64,000 nt of DNA from Podocnemis expansa (Eukaryota > Chordata > Testudines > Podocnemididae). A program made the position numbers and the translations under genes. Below, piece after piece: positions 1 through 22,241 of the stretch. The notes below the pieces were generated by a model. That model saw nothing but the letters and a program-made list of their open reading frames with translations. It had not been told where the DNA came from and did no database searches. The stretch is from contig ML681963.1 of assembly GCA_007922195.1 (NCBI GenBank), positions 52,647,918-52,711,917 of the forward strand. The letters are read 5' to 3'. Each line of letters begins with the position of its first letter. Position 1 is the stretch's first letter.

Positions 1-8489
<8,489 letters not shown>

Positions 8490-9050
8490 TTAAAAAAAAT
8501 TACTAAAGATGACTCCTATCTCAATAGAACAACTTAGCTGCAAAAATCTCTGGATTCAGTGGACTACATGTTGTTTTGTAGTGAGTCAAGTCTATCTAGC
8601 AGTGCAAGAAAAGGACCTCAAGAGCAATGGGTGCACCTAGCCATGGGAAACCATGCAGCCGCACTTTTCAAGGTTGTGTCATGTCCATGGTGAGCAACTG
8701 AAGACCCAAACTATGAATAATTCTCTTGCACCATAAATAAAATTTCTCCAACACAAGACACTACAGCACATACCGCTTTGATTTCACACTAGGATTCAAA
8801 AATGTACCCATGGCCCCAAGCCTCTTGCCTACTGCTCCCTGTTGAATTGAAAGAGGTGCAGGTTTTATGTTCCTTGATGCTGATCACTCTGCAGGATTAA
8901 GCTGTTAAATTGGCCAACCCTGACATGCAGCTTGAAGACACAAGCTGCATTTGGGGTGCAATGATAGAGGCAGTTCTCATAAGGCACTTCAGGAAAGAAG
9001 ATAGTGGAACTCATACAGCTCTAAACCAACAGCTTATTGGATAGTTCTGA

Positions 9051-9232
9051 AGGGGCTGCTGTGTTAGTCTAGTTCAGTAAAACAAACAAGGAGTACTGTG
9101 ACACTCAAAGACTATCAAATTCATTTATTGCATGAGCTTTCGTGGGAGAAAAATCCCACTTTTCTTCCACCAAAGCTCTTGCAATAAATTAATTTGTTTG
9201 TCTTTAAGTGCCACAGGACTCCTTGTAGATTA
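9051..9232. mobile_element. Two PLE tail fragments in inverted (head-to-head) arrangement
   Basis: Bases 9,051-9,160 read on the minus strand as the PLE terminus (agtgggatttttctcccac, gctcatgcaataaat, gactccttgtttg type words). Bases 9,165-9,232 then carry the same terminus on the plus strand, from 'accaaagctcttgcaataaa' to 'ggactccttg'. The two arms are imperfect reverse complements, so the element ends with its 3' terminus on both sides. Confidence 0.75.
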
Positions 9233-11384
9233 CTGGAGTCTGTCTTTGTCAGTCTAAATCCAAGGCCAGACTGACAGCAACCAGAACTGATGGCCATTGA
9301 ATGATGGCCTGGTGAGCTGTTTGAAACAATGTGGGCTCAGTTGAGTTTCTAGAAGTGACTGCACAGTAGAAAAACAGGCAATGGTTGTCAGACTTGTTTC
9401 AACGTGGGAAGGCTGAGATGGGCCACAAGATGCCTTACTTTCCCTTACATGGCTTTTGCAACTCATTTAGACATGGGAAGCTGCTCCTGGATCTGGCTCT
9501 GAATTTCACAGCTGCTCCTCCGTCTCTATAAGGGGCAGAGGCAAACCCTTGGGCCCCAGCATCTCTACAGCGTTATATAATCTGGATCCATGATTCATAG
9601 CTTTGGATCACCTCAGCTTCAAGGGAATCGAAGCAGCAGGGGACTCAGCTATCCTTCCATAAGGGCAGCCATTCCTGCCTACTGCCTCCATATATCCAAT
9701 TATGCTTTCAGATGGGGGTAGGGGTATAGTGAAGATACAATTCCAGGTTTGTCAACATCCAGGTTTTAGGTCTAAACTGCCTTGGTGCTGCTGCAATAAA
9801 AGAGCATCAGCATGAATGGCAGTACACACAGCCTGTCATGGCGAAATAAGTACCTGCAATAATTGCATCCAGCCCTCATCTACTGTGGAATTACAGTACA
9901 TGAAAGAAAATCACATGAATCAATAAAGGCTTAAACCGTTTGCCTCTGACTATTTGACAAGGAAATTCCCTTGGCAATGCAGTGGCATTTCACTTGCTGC
10001 AAGAGCATCAGTTTGGAAATAACGAGGTGCCCATGTCTGTGCGCTCTATCACTGCCCCCAGATGAGACTCCTGGGGGAATGGAACATGCCTGCCATTCTG
10101 CACAGGTAAACAAATCTCACTTGGATCATGGTGGGAGTGTACTGTGCATAGCTCCTCAGTGGGAAAAAGAAAGGCTCTCTTCTTCCTTGTTATTTGGTTT
10201 GCTGTCAGCAGGTTAACATATGAGCTTGTCAGATGTGTATCTGTTTGACAGGGAGAAACTAATAACCATTCCTGCTTATGTACGCTGAGATTTTTGCATG
10301 GCACTAAAATCATTCGGGGTGCTCTCTGGTTACAGATTCCTCAGGCAGGCAGCATCTCAATGATACATAGCATTGTTTCCAATAAATGTGCGGATAAAAG
10401 TCAGATTATATCTCCTCAGGAAAAGCACGGGATTAATATTTCACTGCCATGTCCATACATCATCCTCTCTCTCCCCTACCCTGCCTGCCCAGTGTATGTG
10501 CACACCCGCTTCTAAAATGGTCATTGAGCAGCTGCAGTAAAATTAATCGTGACTTTTACAAAGGTTGCAGTGGGAAGAGAATGACAACGGTGCATTGTTA
10601 CAACACAGCTGAGTATGTGAATGTGGAGTAGCAATTCCAAGTGGACATCTGCAGGGGACCACAAATGTATGGGCAAGTGATCAGCTGTGAGAGTCATTTA
10701 AGATAATTCAGGGCCCAATCCAGCAAACAGTGATCCTTTTAAAGATTTTTCCATGACATCAATGGGAGCTGAAAGCATCTTGCAGATGAGGTGCCAGAGG
10801 AAAAATGAACTGCACTGGTGTTTGGATGGCACACACGCCAAAAATCAGTCCTCCTCCTTGCTGAACAAGGAAATAACTTGAAAAAACAAAATGCATTGGC
10901 TAGGGCTGCTGGTCTTGTTCCTTCTTTAACTGGGAAATATTTCAAGGGATGAGCTCAACATAAAATGATAGATTTTATTGAAAGAGTCAGATTCTCAGTG
11001 CTTGTTAAGGCTTGCAAAGGTATAGGGAATCCCCAGCCCCACTTTTTTCTCTTGACCACCTGCCCTCCCTCCCACTGGTAAACGGTTGCCGCTGTGACAG
11101 CACTGTACGGCTATCTCCCGGAACTGGGGTGAATTTCCCACAGTTCATGACAGCGTCTGGACTTTTGCCAGGAGCATGGTACAGATCAGCTGCACTCCTC
11201 CAGCTCTGGATCTGGGTTCATAAATCTTCCCCTGCATTACTAACAGCTTGTCAGACTGTCAAAACTGAGAGGAATTTAACGATCTAATTCACTTTTCACA
11301 CTTTATGCTGATTATTTCCTTGAACTTCCCTCAGCTGTGGAAAGTGAAATTAGATTGATCTGTTTAGTCAGTTTCACTTTCAGG

Positions 11385-11690
11385 TTCCTGCAGTAATAAT
11401 ACCATGCTGTTCTGTAGCATCTTGCCTATCAGGGTGCCAGAGGGCCTTCAAATATACAGTGAAGGATACCTCCAAGAGAGGCATTATTATGCTGATTTTA
11501 ACAGATGGGAAAATCAGGCATGGAAGGACCTGGCCGAAGTCACAGCCTGATTCTGTGGAATAGCTGGAAACTGAACCCAGGCATGATGACTCCAAGTTCT
11601 CCACCCTAACCACTAGGCATCTTCTCTTCCCAGATTTGAGACTAGAACCCAGGATTCCTGGCTCCTGCTCTCACCACTACAGCATTCTTA
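11385..11690 (-). repeat. MIR-like SINE fragment
   Basis: Contains reverse-complement MIR words such as 'gattttaacagatgggaaaatcaggcatg', 'gaagtcacagcctgattctg' and 'ctggaaactgaacccagg', in the expected order. Strongly diverged. Confidence 0.5.
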
Positions 11691-13987
11691 CTGTATTCCA
11701 GAATTAGCACAACACTCTGTGGTTATGAACAATGTATTTGAACGCTTACAACTAAAAACTATATATACAGACACAAACCTCTCTATGAATGACAAATCAT
11801 TATCCATCTCTTCACCCCATCTTTTCTTTGTTTCTCTAGCATACCTATAGTTTGTGCCTATATTATTCCAACTGAGTCCCTTTGAAGCCAATCCGATAGA
11901 TGTGGCTGTTAAAATTAATCACAACCACTGCAAAAGATAAGGAGAGAGGTCCTGTGCTGGGGGAGATTGCGCTGAGAATTACAATAAGGAAGCTGCATGT
12001 TGCTTGGGAAGTGAAAAGTAATGGGACTTTATCATCTGAGGTGGTGCATGAGATTTACTAATTGGGGCTAGTCCCACTGTGCAGGGAGACAGAGCTTTGC
12101 CCTGCAGTCCTCACTGTGAAGCAGAAACCTAGCCCTGAGGGACAGGTGAAACATGGCTGTTCAGGGGTGAGGTGGGTTGTGTGCCTGCAGAAGACAGTAA
12201 CAGGGCTTAAGCAGCATCCTTCCTCCCCTGCAAAAGTTCCCATCATTGCCAAACTACCTCAGGGGAGCTACTCCCACACCTATGTGGCTGGCAGGGGCTG
12301 AGCTCCAGGCCTTCTTAATACACTGGTCAGCAAAGTGAGAAGGAAGTCAGGAGAGCATAGGGACTCAAGATCAACATTCGGACAAACAGCGGAACATAGT
12401 CAGGACCTGGAGACACACCGATGGGTGTGGATTTTCAAAACAGCTCAACACCAGCACTTGGGTTTTCAATTGAGCTCAATGCACTGGGTGCTGAGTCCTT
12501 CTGAAAATTGGCTGTAAATGCCACAATGGGAGCTCCAGGGAGCCAGGCGCTTGAAAATCTGGCCATGAGTGCTTCTGAAAATTTGGCCACTGCTGTAATT
12601 TGGAAGATATAGATCCTTTCAACATGTTACTGTTTTCTCTCTTTGCTATCAAGCTGAGGGCAGGATTGATTGCTTGTTCCACAGCTTCCTACCGATTCAA
12701 GTTAAAGTTAATAAGTAAAGATGGCTACTAATGAAGACTGACTTCAAAATGAAGACAAGTGGCAACAGTTATTAACATAAGAGTCTTCACCAGGTGGCAC
12801 TGTTACCATCTTCTAAGTTGTTTCTGCAAGCAAGTTTTCACTCTTGGGAAGACTCACAGTATGGTGGTTCATTCTGGGTTACACAAGAGCACCTGGAGGC
12901 ACTTGGGGTTAGGGGAGCAGTAGAGTTTGGTGTCTGCTTTGGTTTCTGATTAGAGTCAGTTCCTGAGGCAGAATTGCTTCCAGGGAACCAGGCACTGGTT
13001 TGGGGCTGAGATTCTCAAAAGAAAGGATTGCAACATGCTGCTTGAGCTTCTCAGCTCAGGTCTGGTGTCTACGCATAAACAAAGCAAGTTACATCTAGAA
13101 CGCACTCAGGCACTGGTGCTGATTTATCCTCCCCCAAGAAACCATGGTACCAGGCTCCAGACACCTGCCACCATTTGGAATAAGGGACATTGCAGGTATC
13201 AGAAAGGGCAACATTATTATTTATTTGTTACAGAGGCTTCTCAGGCAACCTGTTCTTATTGCATCTGGGTGCCGCTACATACAGTGTTAGTGTGAAAGGT
13301 CTGTCCGCCCAACAGGGTGAACCCCACTGAATTATTCTGAGTGATATTTATTTAAACTGGTAGCATTTTAAAGAGCTATGGTTGTATAAGTAGGAGTTCA
13401 TCAGTTTCTTCAAGGATGAGAGATAAAGCTTTTCTTCTCCTTTCCTACAGATTAAAGCTGTTTACTAAAGAGAACTCTGGCCTAGACAGCATGTAAATGT
13501 CCCACACACGCCCCATGGTATAATCTTTGCAGCAGATAGAATCATTCTTTTGGGTCTTGCTGCCATTCAGCAGACAGGCTGATTGCTCTCCTAACAATGT
13601 CTGACACATCAGGTGAAATCCACCATTGGAATAACACATAAATGAGAGCCTTTGGAGTCCGAAAGCCTTCATTTTGCAGATGGTAATTTGCATACAGTTT
13701 AAATTAAACAACAACCTACATTCCACCTGACATGCAAAGGGGAAAAAAATCCCTGTCACTAAGCTTATTCTCAGTGGCCAAATTGGGATCAATTAAAATA
13801 AATACATATCTGTTCACTTCAACTGGCAAATAGCAGCCAGTGCTCAGTCTTATTCTGGCTGTGGATTTGTTTGATTCATCTGGCATGATAATAAACAGGC
13901 TCAAAGCAAATGTTCCATTCAGCTTTTCAAGGAAGGGGAGAAAATATAAAACTTAACCACAAGTAACAATGCAACTGAACCGTCTAT

Positions 13988-15210
13988 GGCTATGTCTACA
14001 CTTACAATGTCAATTCGAATTACTGAATTCAAATTAATCAATTCAACCTAATAATGATTAATTCAAATTCAGTCAATTTATATTGACATGGCCACACTAG
14101 AAAATCCAGTTCGAACTGGCAATGGACTGGACTTGCCAATTCGAACTGGAAGAGGGAAACCATCAGAGGTGTGGCAACATGGCCCCCCTGGCAGGGCCAT
14201 GTTGCTATCCTATGCCCAGCCAGGCTCCAGCTCCCCCAGCCCAGCACGGGGAAAAGCATCCCCTGCCCAGCTGTAGGCTCAGGGAGCTAGAGCTGGGTAG
14301 AGGATGCTTTCCCTCAGGCAGGGCTCAGAAGGTAAGAGCCTGGCAGGGGATGTTTTCCCCTAGCAGGGCTTGCCTGGGGCCAAGGCACCCCCTCCCCACA
14401 GCACAGTGGGTGTGACAGCACAGCGAGGTGGGGGAGAAGGGATTCCTCCCCAACCCTATCAGCACGGGCCAAGGGAATACCTTCTCCCCTGCCCCCGCTG
14501 TGCTGTCAGCAGTGGGTCAGGGGAATCCCTTCTTTGGGTACTGACAGTCCAGTGGGGTGGGGGAGAAGGGATCCCTGTGTGCGGCAGGAGCCCCTGCTGG
14601 CCGCGTGTAGGGCAATGAGCCCCATGTGCCGCAGAAGCTCCCCTGGCCGCGTGTGGGGAAGGGAACCCTGCGCGCAGTCCCCTTCCCTGCATGTGGCCAG
14701 GGGAGCTCCTGCCGTGTGCAGGGGTCCCTTCCCCAGCCTGGGGAGCGCAGCTCCAGCCTGGTGGAGATTCCTTCCGCCACTGGCAAGCGGGGCTGGAGGC
14801 CCCCGCAGGGGTCCCTGTCCCCAACCAGGGGACAGGAACCCCATTGCTCCCCCAGCCCGATCTGGCTGAGGGGGGTGGAGGCACCTTTGGGGCTGCTGGC
14901 CTCAGGTGGCAAAGGGTTGGTCTTCCTTCCAGGGTACCATGGACCCTGGAAGGAAGGTCAACCCATGTCAATTCAAACTCACAATGAGTTTAAATTGGCA
15001 TGGCCACACTGCATCAATTCAAACTACTGGGATCGAATTGACCTGGACTTTGAAGTCAAACAAGGTTTGACCAATTCGAAGTCAGCTTTTATCAGTTCCC
15101 CTCAGGAGCTCCTTGGTTCGAACTGAGGAAAGCAAGTGTGGCCATGCACTTAATTGAATTCAAAATGATTGTTATCAATTAGAATTCAAATTTTAAGTGT
15201 AGACATACCC
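13988..15210. mobile_element. MITE-like DNA transposon with GC-rich core
   Basis: The 5' end reads ggctatgtctacactta and the 3' end is its inverted counterpart (taagtgtagacataccc). A TAT trinucleotide abuts both ends (13,985-13,987 and 15,211-15,213), so a 3-bp target duplication is likely. The flanks of the core (14,000-14,160 and 14,950-15,195) are rich in 'aattcgaa' and 'gaattcaaatt' palindromic words. The core (about 14,170-14,930) is GC-rich with degenerate repeats of 'gggagaagggat' and 'cagggg' type and no transposase. Its long open frames on both strands are a by-product of low complexity. The 3-bp duplication suggests PIF/Harbinger affinity, but this is uncertain. Confidence 0.7.
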
Positions 15211-16499
15211 TATTGCAAAGGAGAGCAAGTGTTTTTGTTTGGTATACCTCACTCCCACCCCCACCCCCATTCCTTTCCTTTGTGGTCGGAGAGAGATGGG
15301 TGGGGACATGGCCAGCCCAAGGGCTTTTGGTGCCCTAGGTGAAAGATGACTTTGCTCCCCCCCAGTATAAAGAGATGACATATTAATATATATTTTTAAA
15401 TGGAGAAGAAGATCACTTTTGATTAATTTGGCGACCCTTTAAGCCTGGTGCCCTAAGTGACAGCCTAGTTCACCTACATGGTTGGGCCGGCTCTGGGTGG
15501 GGAAAAAAGCAGCGGAAGTGATGGGATCTTTTACATTTTCATTCACATTTTAAAACATGCCAGAAATTAAGCTAAATGGGGTGGAAAGCTGAGGTTTTAG
15601 AAAGTCTGGAAAGCTGCTTTTACTGGAAATGATGCAACCTGTACTACCTAACATAGCAGCTGATAATTATCTTGTTTTGAGTTCAATCCATTTGTACCTT
15701 TGCAAAGATGTGTGGTGGATTTTTTTTGTTTTTTTTTTAAATAATTCCTCCTCTTGTTTGAATTTTAAACCAGTAGAATGGAACCTGATAGCTTGAGGGA
15801 ACAAAGTCCCTTCCTTACGCAGCCTGGCACTCGGGGCTGGCTCTGCCACAACCCTTCTTTGTGACCTTGGACTTCGACAAAACACCTGAAGTTAAGTGCA
15901 TGCTTAAGTTCTGTGGGCTTTACAGTGAAAAATGTGCTCAACTGCTTTGTTGGATCAGGTATCACCACTCTCTGTTCCAGCTCTTCCTGTTGTAACATGG
16001 AGACAGTGCTACTTGCCTATTTAGTCCACCTTGTCTATTTAGATGGTAAGACCTATTACATGCCTGTACGGCTTCTGGCGTGACAGGATCCAAATCTAAG
16101 CTAGGACATCTAGATGCTACTGAAATTTAAACAACTTGCACACATACCACCTAGCAGTGGCAACAGAAGTTTCTCCCCAGTGCAGCACATGCAGTGGGCT
16201 GGCTCAGCCGTGCTTTGTGGGGAGCAAGATGGCAGCTTGAGCTCTGTTTCTATTCATTACTCAGCCTCTCTGGCAACATTAACAAGGATGGTAATTAATG
16301 AAGGGTGGTTTTTTTGTGCCATAGACCTTTGTCTACTCAAGAATGGACAGAGCTCTGCTATGCTCATTTTGCATAGCAGCTAATAGGAGAGAACAATTTT
16401 CACAGGCTGGGCAGGGTGGAACAGAGATCTACAAGCTCTGCCTGACTTGATCATGCTTTCTGTTCTTAGCCACTGAGGAAGAGGAACGAGTCAGAGACA

Positions 16500-16675
16500 G
16501 ACTGTTACAGTGTGACTTGATCCCATGATTTACACTTCCCTGCATTTATTTTCCTCCCATTCTGTAAGTTCCCCCATCTTCTAAGTGTCTGATAAAGTGG
16601 GATTTTCTTCCACGAAAGCCCATGTGATAAATAAATTCATTAGTCTTTTAAGCGCCACAGGACTCCTTGCTTGTA
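16500..16675 (+). mobile_element. Penelope-like element, 3' tail fragment
   Basis: Shows the PLE terminal block in plus orientation: 'ttacacttccctgcatttat', 'ctgataaagtgggattttct', 'gaaagcccatg', 'attagtctttt' and 'cacaggactccttgcttg'. The same block closes the coding PLE copies at 24,670, 53,014 and 54,676. Confidence 0.78.
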
Positions 16676-17064
16676 ATGCCCTGTAGAGGCACTGAATGGC
16701 TGCTTTGTCGTGTTGGAACTTGCCACTCTAGTGTTGAATGGGGTTCCCATGGAGACATCCATAAATTCAGATTGGCTAATTCAGAGCTGTGGAAGGGGAG
16801 ATGCAATTGAGTAGGTTTTAAAATGTGATTAGTCCTGACTGAGGGATATGGAAAATGTTAATCACTCTGATTCACATCACGCCTTGGAGACCTTTAATCA
16901 CCAGGTTTTAATGAGCCGAGAAATATGGAACTTGGGTGCTGGGGATATTCTCCCGCTTCCCCTCTAAAAAAAATCTTTTTGCTAACAGAAGACAACTCCG
17001 GGGTTTGAGAGTGGATCTAGGCTTATTTATAGACAGTATGCTGAACCCAACCTAACAGTTAGCT

Positions 17065-17634
17065 CAGGGGTAGGCAACCCCCAGACGTGCCAACAGTGGC
17101 ATGAGAGCCCATTCAGAGCATCACATGGCACCCTCTGCAGTGCCACAGAAATTGTGGCTCCTGCCATTGAAAGCCACTCTGGACAGCTTCTTTAAGGGGC
17201 AGCTGGAGCGTGGGGGGTCCTCACCATGCCCATATTCCAGGTGTGGCAAGGAAAGAAGATGCCTGGAATGGCTTCTTTCCATGGTATGTTGCCACCAAGG
17301 AGCCACTCAGGGTAGCTTTTTTCCTCAGCATGCCAAGGGACCCCCAAGAGGAGCTGCTCCAGGCAACTTCTTTCCATAGCATCCCCGGGGACCCGTCCCC
17401 AGCCATGCTGCCAAGAGAAGCCACTGTAGGCAGCGTCTTTCTGTGAGTGGCTCCTTTCAGTGGCATGCCAGGGAAGCGCCCCCTCTCCTTGCCCCCCCCC
17501 CAACCTCCAGCCATGGCTGCCACCAAATTTTCAGGCAGCTGGCACTTTTATTTCTGTGGTGGGAACCACTGGCACTGGCTGACGGTCGAGGAGAAAGGGC
17601 CAGCACAGGAGTTGATGAAGGTTACTGAGCCCTG
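17065..17634. mobile_element. Non-autonomous hAT-like element A
   Basis: It starts CAGGGGTAGGCAACC and ends GGTTACTGAGCCCTG, imperfect inverted termini of hAT type. The 8-bp flanks are agttagct (17,057-17,064) and agttagtt (17,635-17,642), a 7/8 target duplication. The interior is about 570 bp without transposase and is GC-rich. Confidence 0.75.
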
Positions 17635-20600
17635 AGTTAGTTTTTGATGAAGTTGCAATTACCTACAGACATATGGGCATATGGGTCAGACCAAGCTTTT
17701 CAATATTTCAGTCATCTAGGAATTTAGTTACTTATTGAGTAAGTAGATGACTAAGCACATTACTACATTTTTTGGAAGCCAAAAAAGCCCTGGATTGGGT
17801 GTGATTTTAAGGCAGACATATCAGCTAGAGAGATGAAGAGCCTGGGAGCCACTAATGTCAATATTTGGACCTTGATTCAGCAAAGCACTTAAGTACCTGC
17901 ACTGACGCACACCTCTCAGTGCAGCCGCAGTTCTGCCAAGCAGAGAAGTTTCTGCTTATGTCTTATTGATGCCAACAGGTCTTAAGTGTGCGCTCAAAGT
18001 TAAGCATACGCACTAGTGCTTTACCGAATTGGGCCTGGTTTGCAGCAGCATCAAGAGTTATAGCTTCTATTCAGTTTAGTGCTTCTGAAAAATCACTTAT
18101 TTTAGGCATTTGAAAGCTTTGGACTTACTTATGACTGTTTTATCCTTAGCTAGAAATATGTAGAGCTGATTAGGGCCCCGAGAGATCTGGGGCAGTGAGT
18201 TAGAGAAAGCACCTTCAGCAGTGACAGAGGCAGGCAGCATGCCTGGATATGAACTATTGGCTTCAGGAACTCTGATGGAAATAAGCAGAGTGATGGACAA
18301 ATTTTGTTTCACTTGCCTACACTCTTCTCCCAAGTGCAGTCTGGGGTAGCGGGTGGAGAACAGATCAGCTCAAATGTATGGGGCTGGGAGAAAGGACTTT
18401 GCTACCTCTCTTTACACTTCTTCCAAAATGCATTTGCCCAGGGATGGCCAAAAATTGGAGCCTAGCTGGTAAAAACCACACCACCACTCAGTATGGGCCA
18501 AACATGATTACACACATGGCTCTAACAATGCCTTCAGCTTTTCAAATTAACGCACAAAAGGCACGCTAGACTAGGAGGCAGAGTCAGCATTGTCTGTTCA
18601 ATTCCCAAATCCTGGGTCTAAAGACTGACTCGGGTCTTAAGCACCAGTTGCAGAAGTGTCCCACCATTCATGTCCCAAACAGTGCCACCTCCCTGGCGCT
18701 GTTTGGCAGTCTGCTCAGTAAAGACAGTTCTGGGAAAGCCAGGGAGGGGCACTGACAGAGCTGTGTATAGGGAGTGTGAAACCGGCATTAGCAGGGGGAC
18801 TGCAGGTCAGGGTATGACAGCCCAGCACTGGACTAGCAAGGGGTGCAGCTGATTAGGACAGGGATGCTCTGGCAGAACTGTGCTTGTTTGGGATATAGGG
18901 GGAGGCTGAGTCTTGAATGGGTGGCAGTGCTGCAGGTCGTGAAATATCAGCAAGCAAAAAGCTTACAGAACATTGGCCAGGCTGCCTAAAGGTAGACAGC
19001 CCTCATTCTCGCCCGCCTCAAATGCACTTGCAAAATCACAACCGTAAGACATAAATCTCTGCTCCAGAAAGTCCCAGAGAGTACAGCTCCACGAATACCT
19101 ATCATGTCTGCATCTTGCCAAGAATACAAGTGACAGAGACACAGTGCACAACTCATCATTGTGCATTTCTTCCCTATTTTGACTGGCGAGTGCCTTACAC
19201 TAAACAAGCACATTATAGGAATAATGTCACTATTACTCATAAAGCCGTGATTAAAAAAAGGATAGCCTTCACATCCTGGTGCCTTTTGAATTTGAGAGGT
19301 TATTTATCCCAGGATTAATGTCTGGAGCCTGTGCCAATCCCCTCCACCAAAAGAAACAGGAAAGAAAAAATAATGCCCCTAGTGCACTAAGGCCTCAGCA
19401 TATTAATAAACGTGACGCAGTGTCCTTTCAATCAAGAGCTACATCAATCTAGAATAAATTTCCAATTCATTTGCAAGCTCTCTCCAAGCTCTTGGCTTTC
19501 AAATCATTTTAGGAGAAGGACTTACTTGGGTCTCCTTGTGTGTCTGTTTCCTGCCTCGTTTAGGGCTTTTGTTCTTTTACTGACTGATTTTTAAATACTT
19601 CTGGAATAGAAACAGAGAGGCTTGGAGGAGCTGGCCTGAGGTTTATTAACTTGGATTGGTCAGTTTTATTCTTCTTCTTTAAACAAAAAAGAAAAGGGGG
19701 AGGGGAGTTAAATAAAAACATGTTTATTAGGATTTTAATTTGCATTGCACACTGCCATGTCATATAAATTACTCATGTGTGCACCAGCTCTAGCTTTCAC
19801 AAAGGCTTCAAGCAGGAAAGTTTTCCTTTCTGCTGAATTTTCCCGCAAATCAGTATTTGACCTATTGGGGGCACTGGATTTGGAGATTTTGAAGAAACCA
19901 TTACAGCCATCTGGTCTGACTCCTACATAGCCCAGACCAGAGAATTCCAAACAGTATTTCCTGCATGTGACCCAATAATTGGTGAGCTGTGAACATGGTC
20001 TGAACAGAGCAAAGGATCAGGCTCCAGCAGACACAAAACAAGGTAGAGATAAGTCATAGGGTTCTTCCTCATTCAAGCTTCAGATGCTGAAATGAAGTCA
20101 GCTATTGTGGGGCCTGGTGACACCACTGCAAGAAGCCTAGCATATTAGGGTTGCACAAAGAACAGTGGGTGCTACCTCCAAGACATGTGTTCCCCTTTTC
20201 CATTGGGAAGGGGAACATGTGGGATGTGACCAACCATCATCCCCTCACAGGCTAGCAGGAAACCTTGGTGCAAGCTAATGAAATGCGTGCCCCTCATGGT
20301 TCCCTGCATAGAAGAGCAGGTCGGAAGTCAGTCCTGCTCCCCTCCTTTGGGGAGAGAGGGTATTTGGGGACACTTTCTGCCCCCTTGCACAGCAAGGCTG
20401 GGTGTGATGTAACCTTAGTTATCTTGCTGTGACGGAACCAGTAAGCAGAGAACTACAACACCTCTTATTCCCTCCTGGCTGTACATCCATTCCCTCTTGG
20501 CCAGGCAAGGGGAAAAGTCCTGTGTCAAAAACTGATGGGGCTCTGCCCGGCAGCAACAGCTGCCTGGCAGCAGGGAGCTACAGAGATGGTGGATGCAGAG

Positions 20601-20657
20601 AGGAATTTCCAAAGCTATGATCGAACCAGGCGCTGAATGCTGGATATTACTACTGAC

Positions 20658-21214
20658 CAGGGGCGTTGCTGGGGCAGGGAGGGACGGGGGCACGGGTCCA
20701 GGCCCCGCCCCCAGCCGGCCGGCCACACCCCCTGGCCAGGGATAGGCCCAGGTGGGGCCGGGCCAGAAATGGCCGCAGGAGGCTGGGCCTGCGCCTGCGC
20801 TGCCATGGCCATGGCCGCGGGTGGCCAGGCCCCAGATCCCCAGCGGGGGATGGGGCCAGAGTGGCTGCAGGCGGCTGGCCGATCCCCGGATCCCTGGCTG
20901 GGAATCCAGGGGCCTGGCTGCCTGTGGCCGTGGCAGCGCGTGGCCCGGCCTCCTGCGGCCACTTCTGGTCCAGCCCGGCTGTGGCCTAGCTGCCCGCGGT
21001 GGCACGGCCCCGCCTGGCCCTATCCCTGGCCAGGGGGCGGGGCCAGCTGGGCGGCCAGCTGGGCCCCGGATCCCTGGCCAGGGACGGGGCTGCCGTGGCC
21101 GCAGGCGGCTGGCTGGGCCCCAGATCCCCAGCCCGATTGGGCCGGAGATCCGGGGCACTGACACTGGGACTTGGGGCACATGCCCTGGGGTGCCCAGCGC
21201 CAGTGACGCCCCTG
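20658..21214. mobile_element. Non-autonomous hAT-like element C with GC-rich tandem core
   Basis: The termini are CAGGGGCGTTGCTGG and CCAGTGACGCCCCTG, near-perfect inverted repeats. The flanks are ctactgac and ttactgag (6 of 8 match). The interior is very GC-rich and repeats 'ggatccctggccaggga' and 'ggccggcc' words, a degenerate minisatellite. A 254-codon open frame on the minus strand crosses it and is not credible as a gene: its product is Pro/Gly/Ala repeats and it runs out of the element. Confidence 0.72.
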
Positions 21215-21358
21215 TTACTGAGTGCAGATCTGTGTGGGACCACTGCAGAGAGACCCCAGCTAGACACAGTAACTGAGTTAGACCTGGAAACTCCTGAGTT
21301 CCTTTTTACTTGAACAGAGATGGGATTGGAGAGGGCACCTGAGGTGCTATGCCTAGAG

Positions 21359-21544
21359 CAATGTTTTTCAGACTTAGGGTTGGGGCCCAGTACTGGGTCA
21401 CAGACCCTCAGGCACTGGTCGCAGCCTCCCCTGCTGCTGCCATCAAACGACTGGACTGCATTGGTGAAAAATATAATTGTTGAGTCATGGGCATAAATGA
21501 TTTTTTTTAACTGGTTCCCAAGAAAAAATGTTAGAAAATCACTG
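21359..21544. mobile_element. Non-autonomous hAT-like element B (186 bp)
   Basis: The ends CAATGTTTTTCAGAC and TTAGAAAATCACTG are imperfect inverted termini. The 8-bp flanks are gcctagag (21,351-21,358) and gtctagag (21,545-21,552). A related sequence at 22,145-22,235 has a single gcctagag at the same place, which looks like the site without the insertion. Confidence 0.78.
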
Positions 21545-21827
21545 GTCTAGAGAGCCCTGACTCTTGCACTGCTCCAAGGACTCAAACATTTCTTCCTATC
21601 TCTCACTTTGAACTGTTAACAGTTTCAGCCTCCATAACAAGGGTATTTGTGACCTTGCCATTTCCTGTCCACCTCAGTAAAATACCCTTCTCCTTCACCT
21701 CATTTCTGAGACCTTCCAGGACTAGCACTTACCAGGCTTAACTGCTGAGGCAACTACTATGCTTGCTTCTGAACTGTGGCGTACACAGGGAGAACTACCG
21801 GCACCACGAGCATGGTGCACTCCACTA

Positions 21828-22241
<414 letters not shown>

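Noticed and set aside
14459..15126. Several overlapping open frames of 100-170 codons on both strands
   Set aside because: They lie in the GC-rich core of a MITE-like element, are open on both strands at once and translate to Pro/Gly/Ala/Arg-rich low-complexity text without domains.
17101..17635. Overlapping frames of about 60-100 codons on both strands
   Set aside because: They lie within hAT-like element A; no domain and no splice or start context support a gene.
20415..21276. Open frames up to 254 codons on the minus strand and 174 on the plus strand
   Set aside because: They coincide with the GC-rich tandem core of hAT-like element C and run out past its end; composition, not selection, keeps them open.
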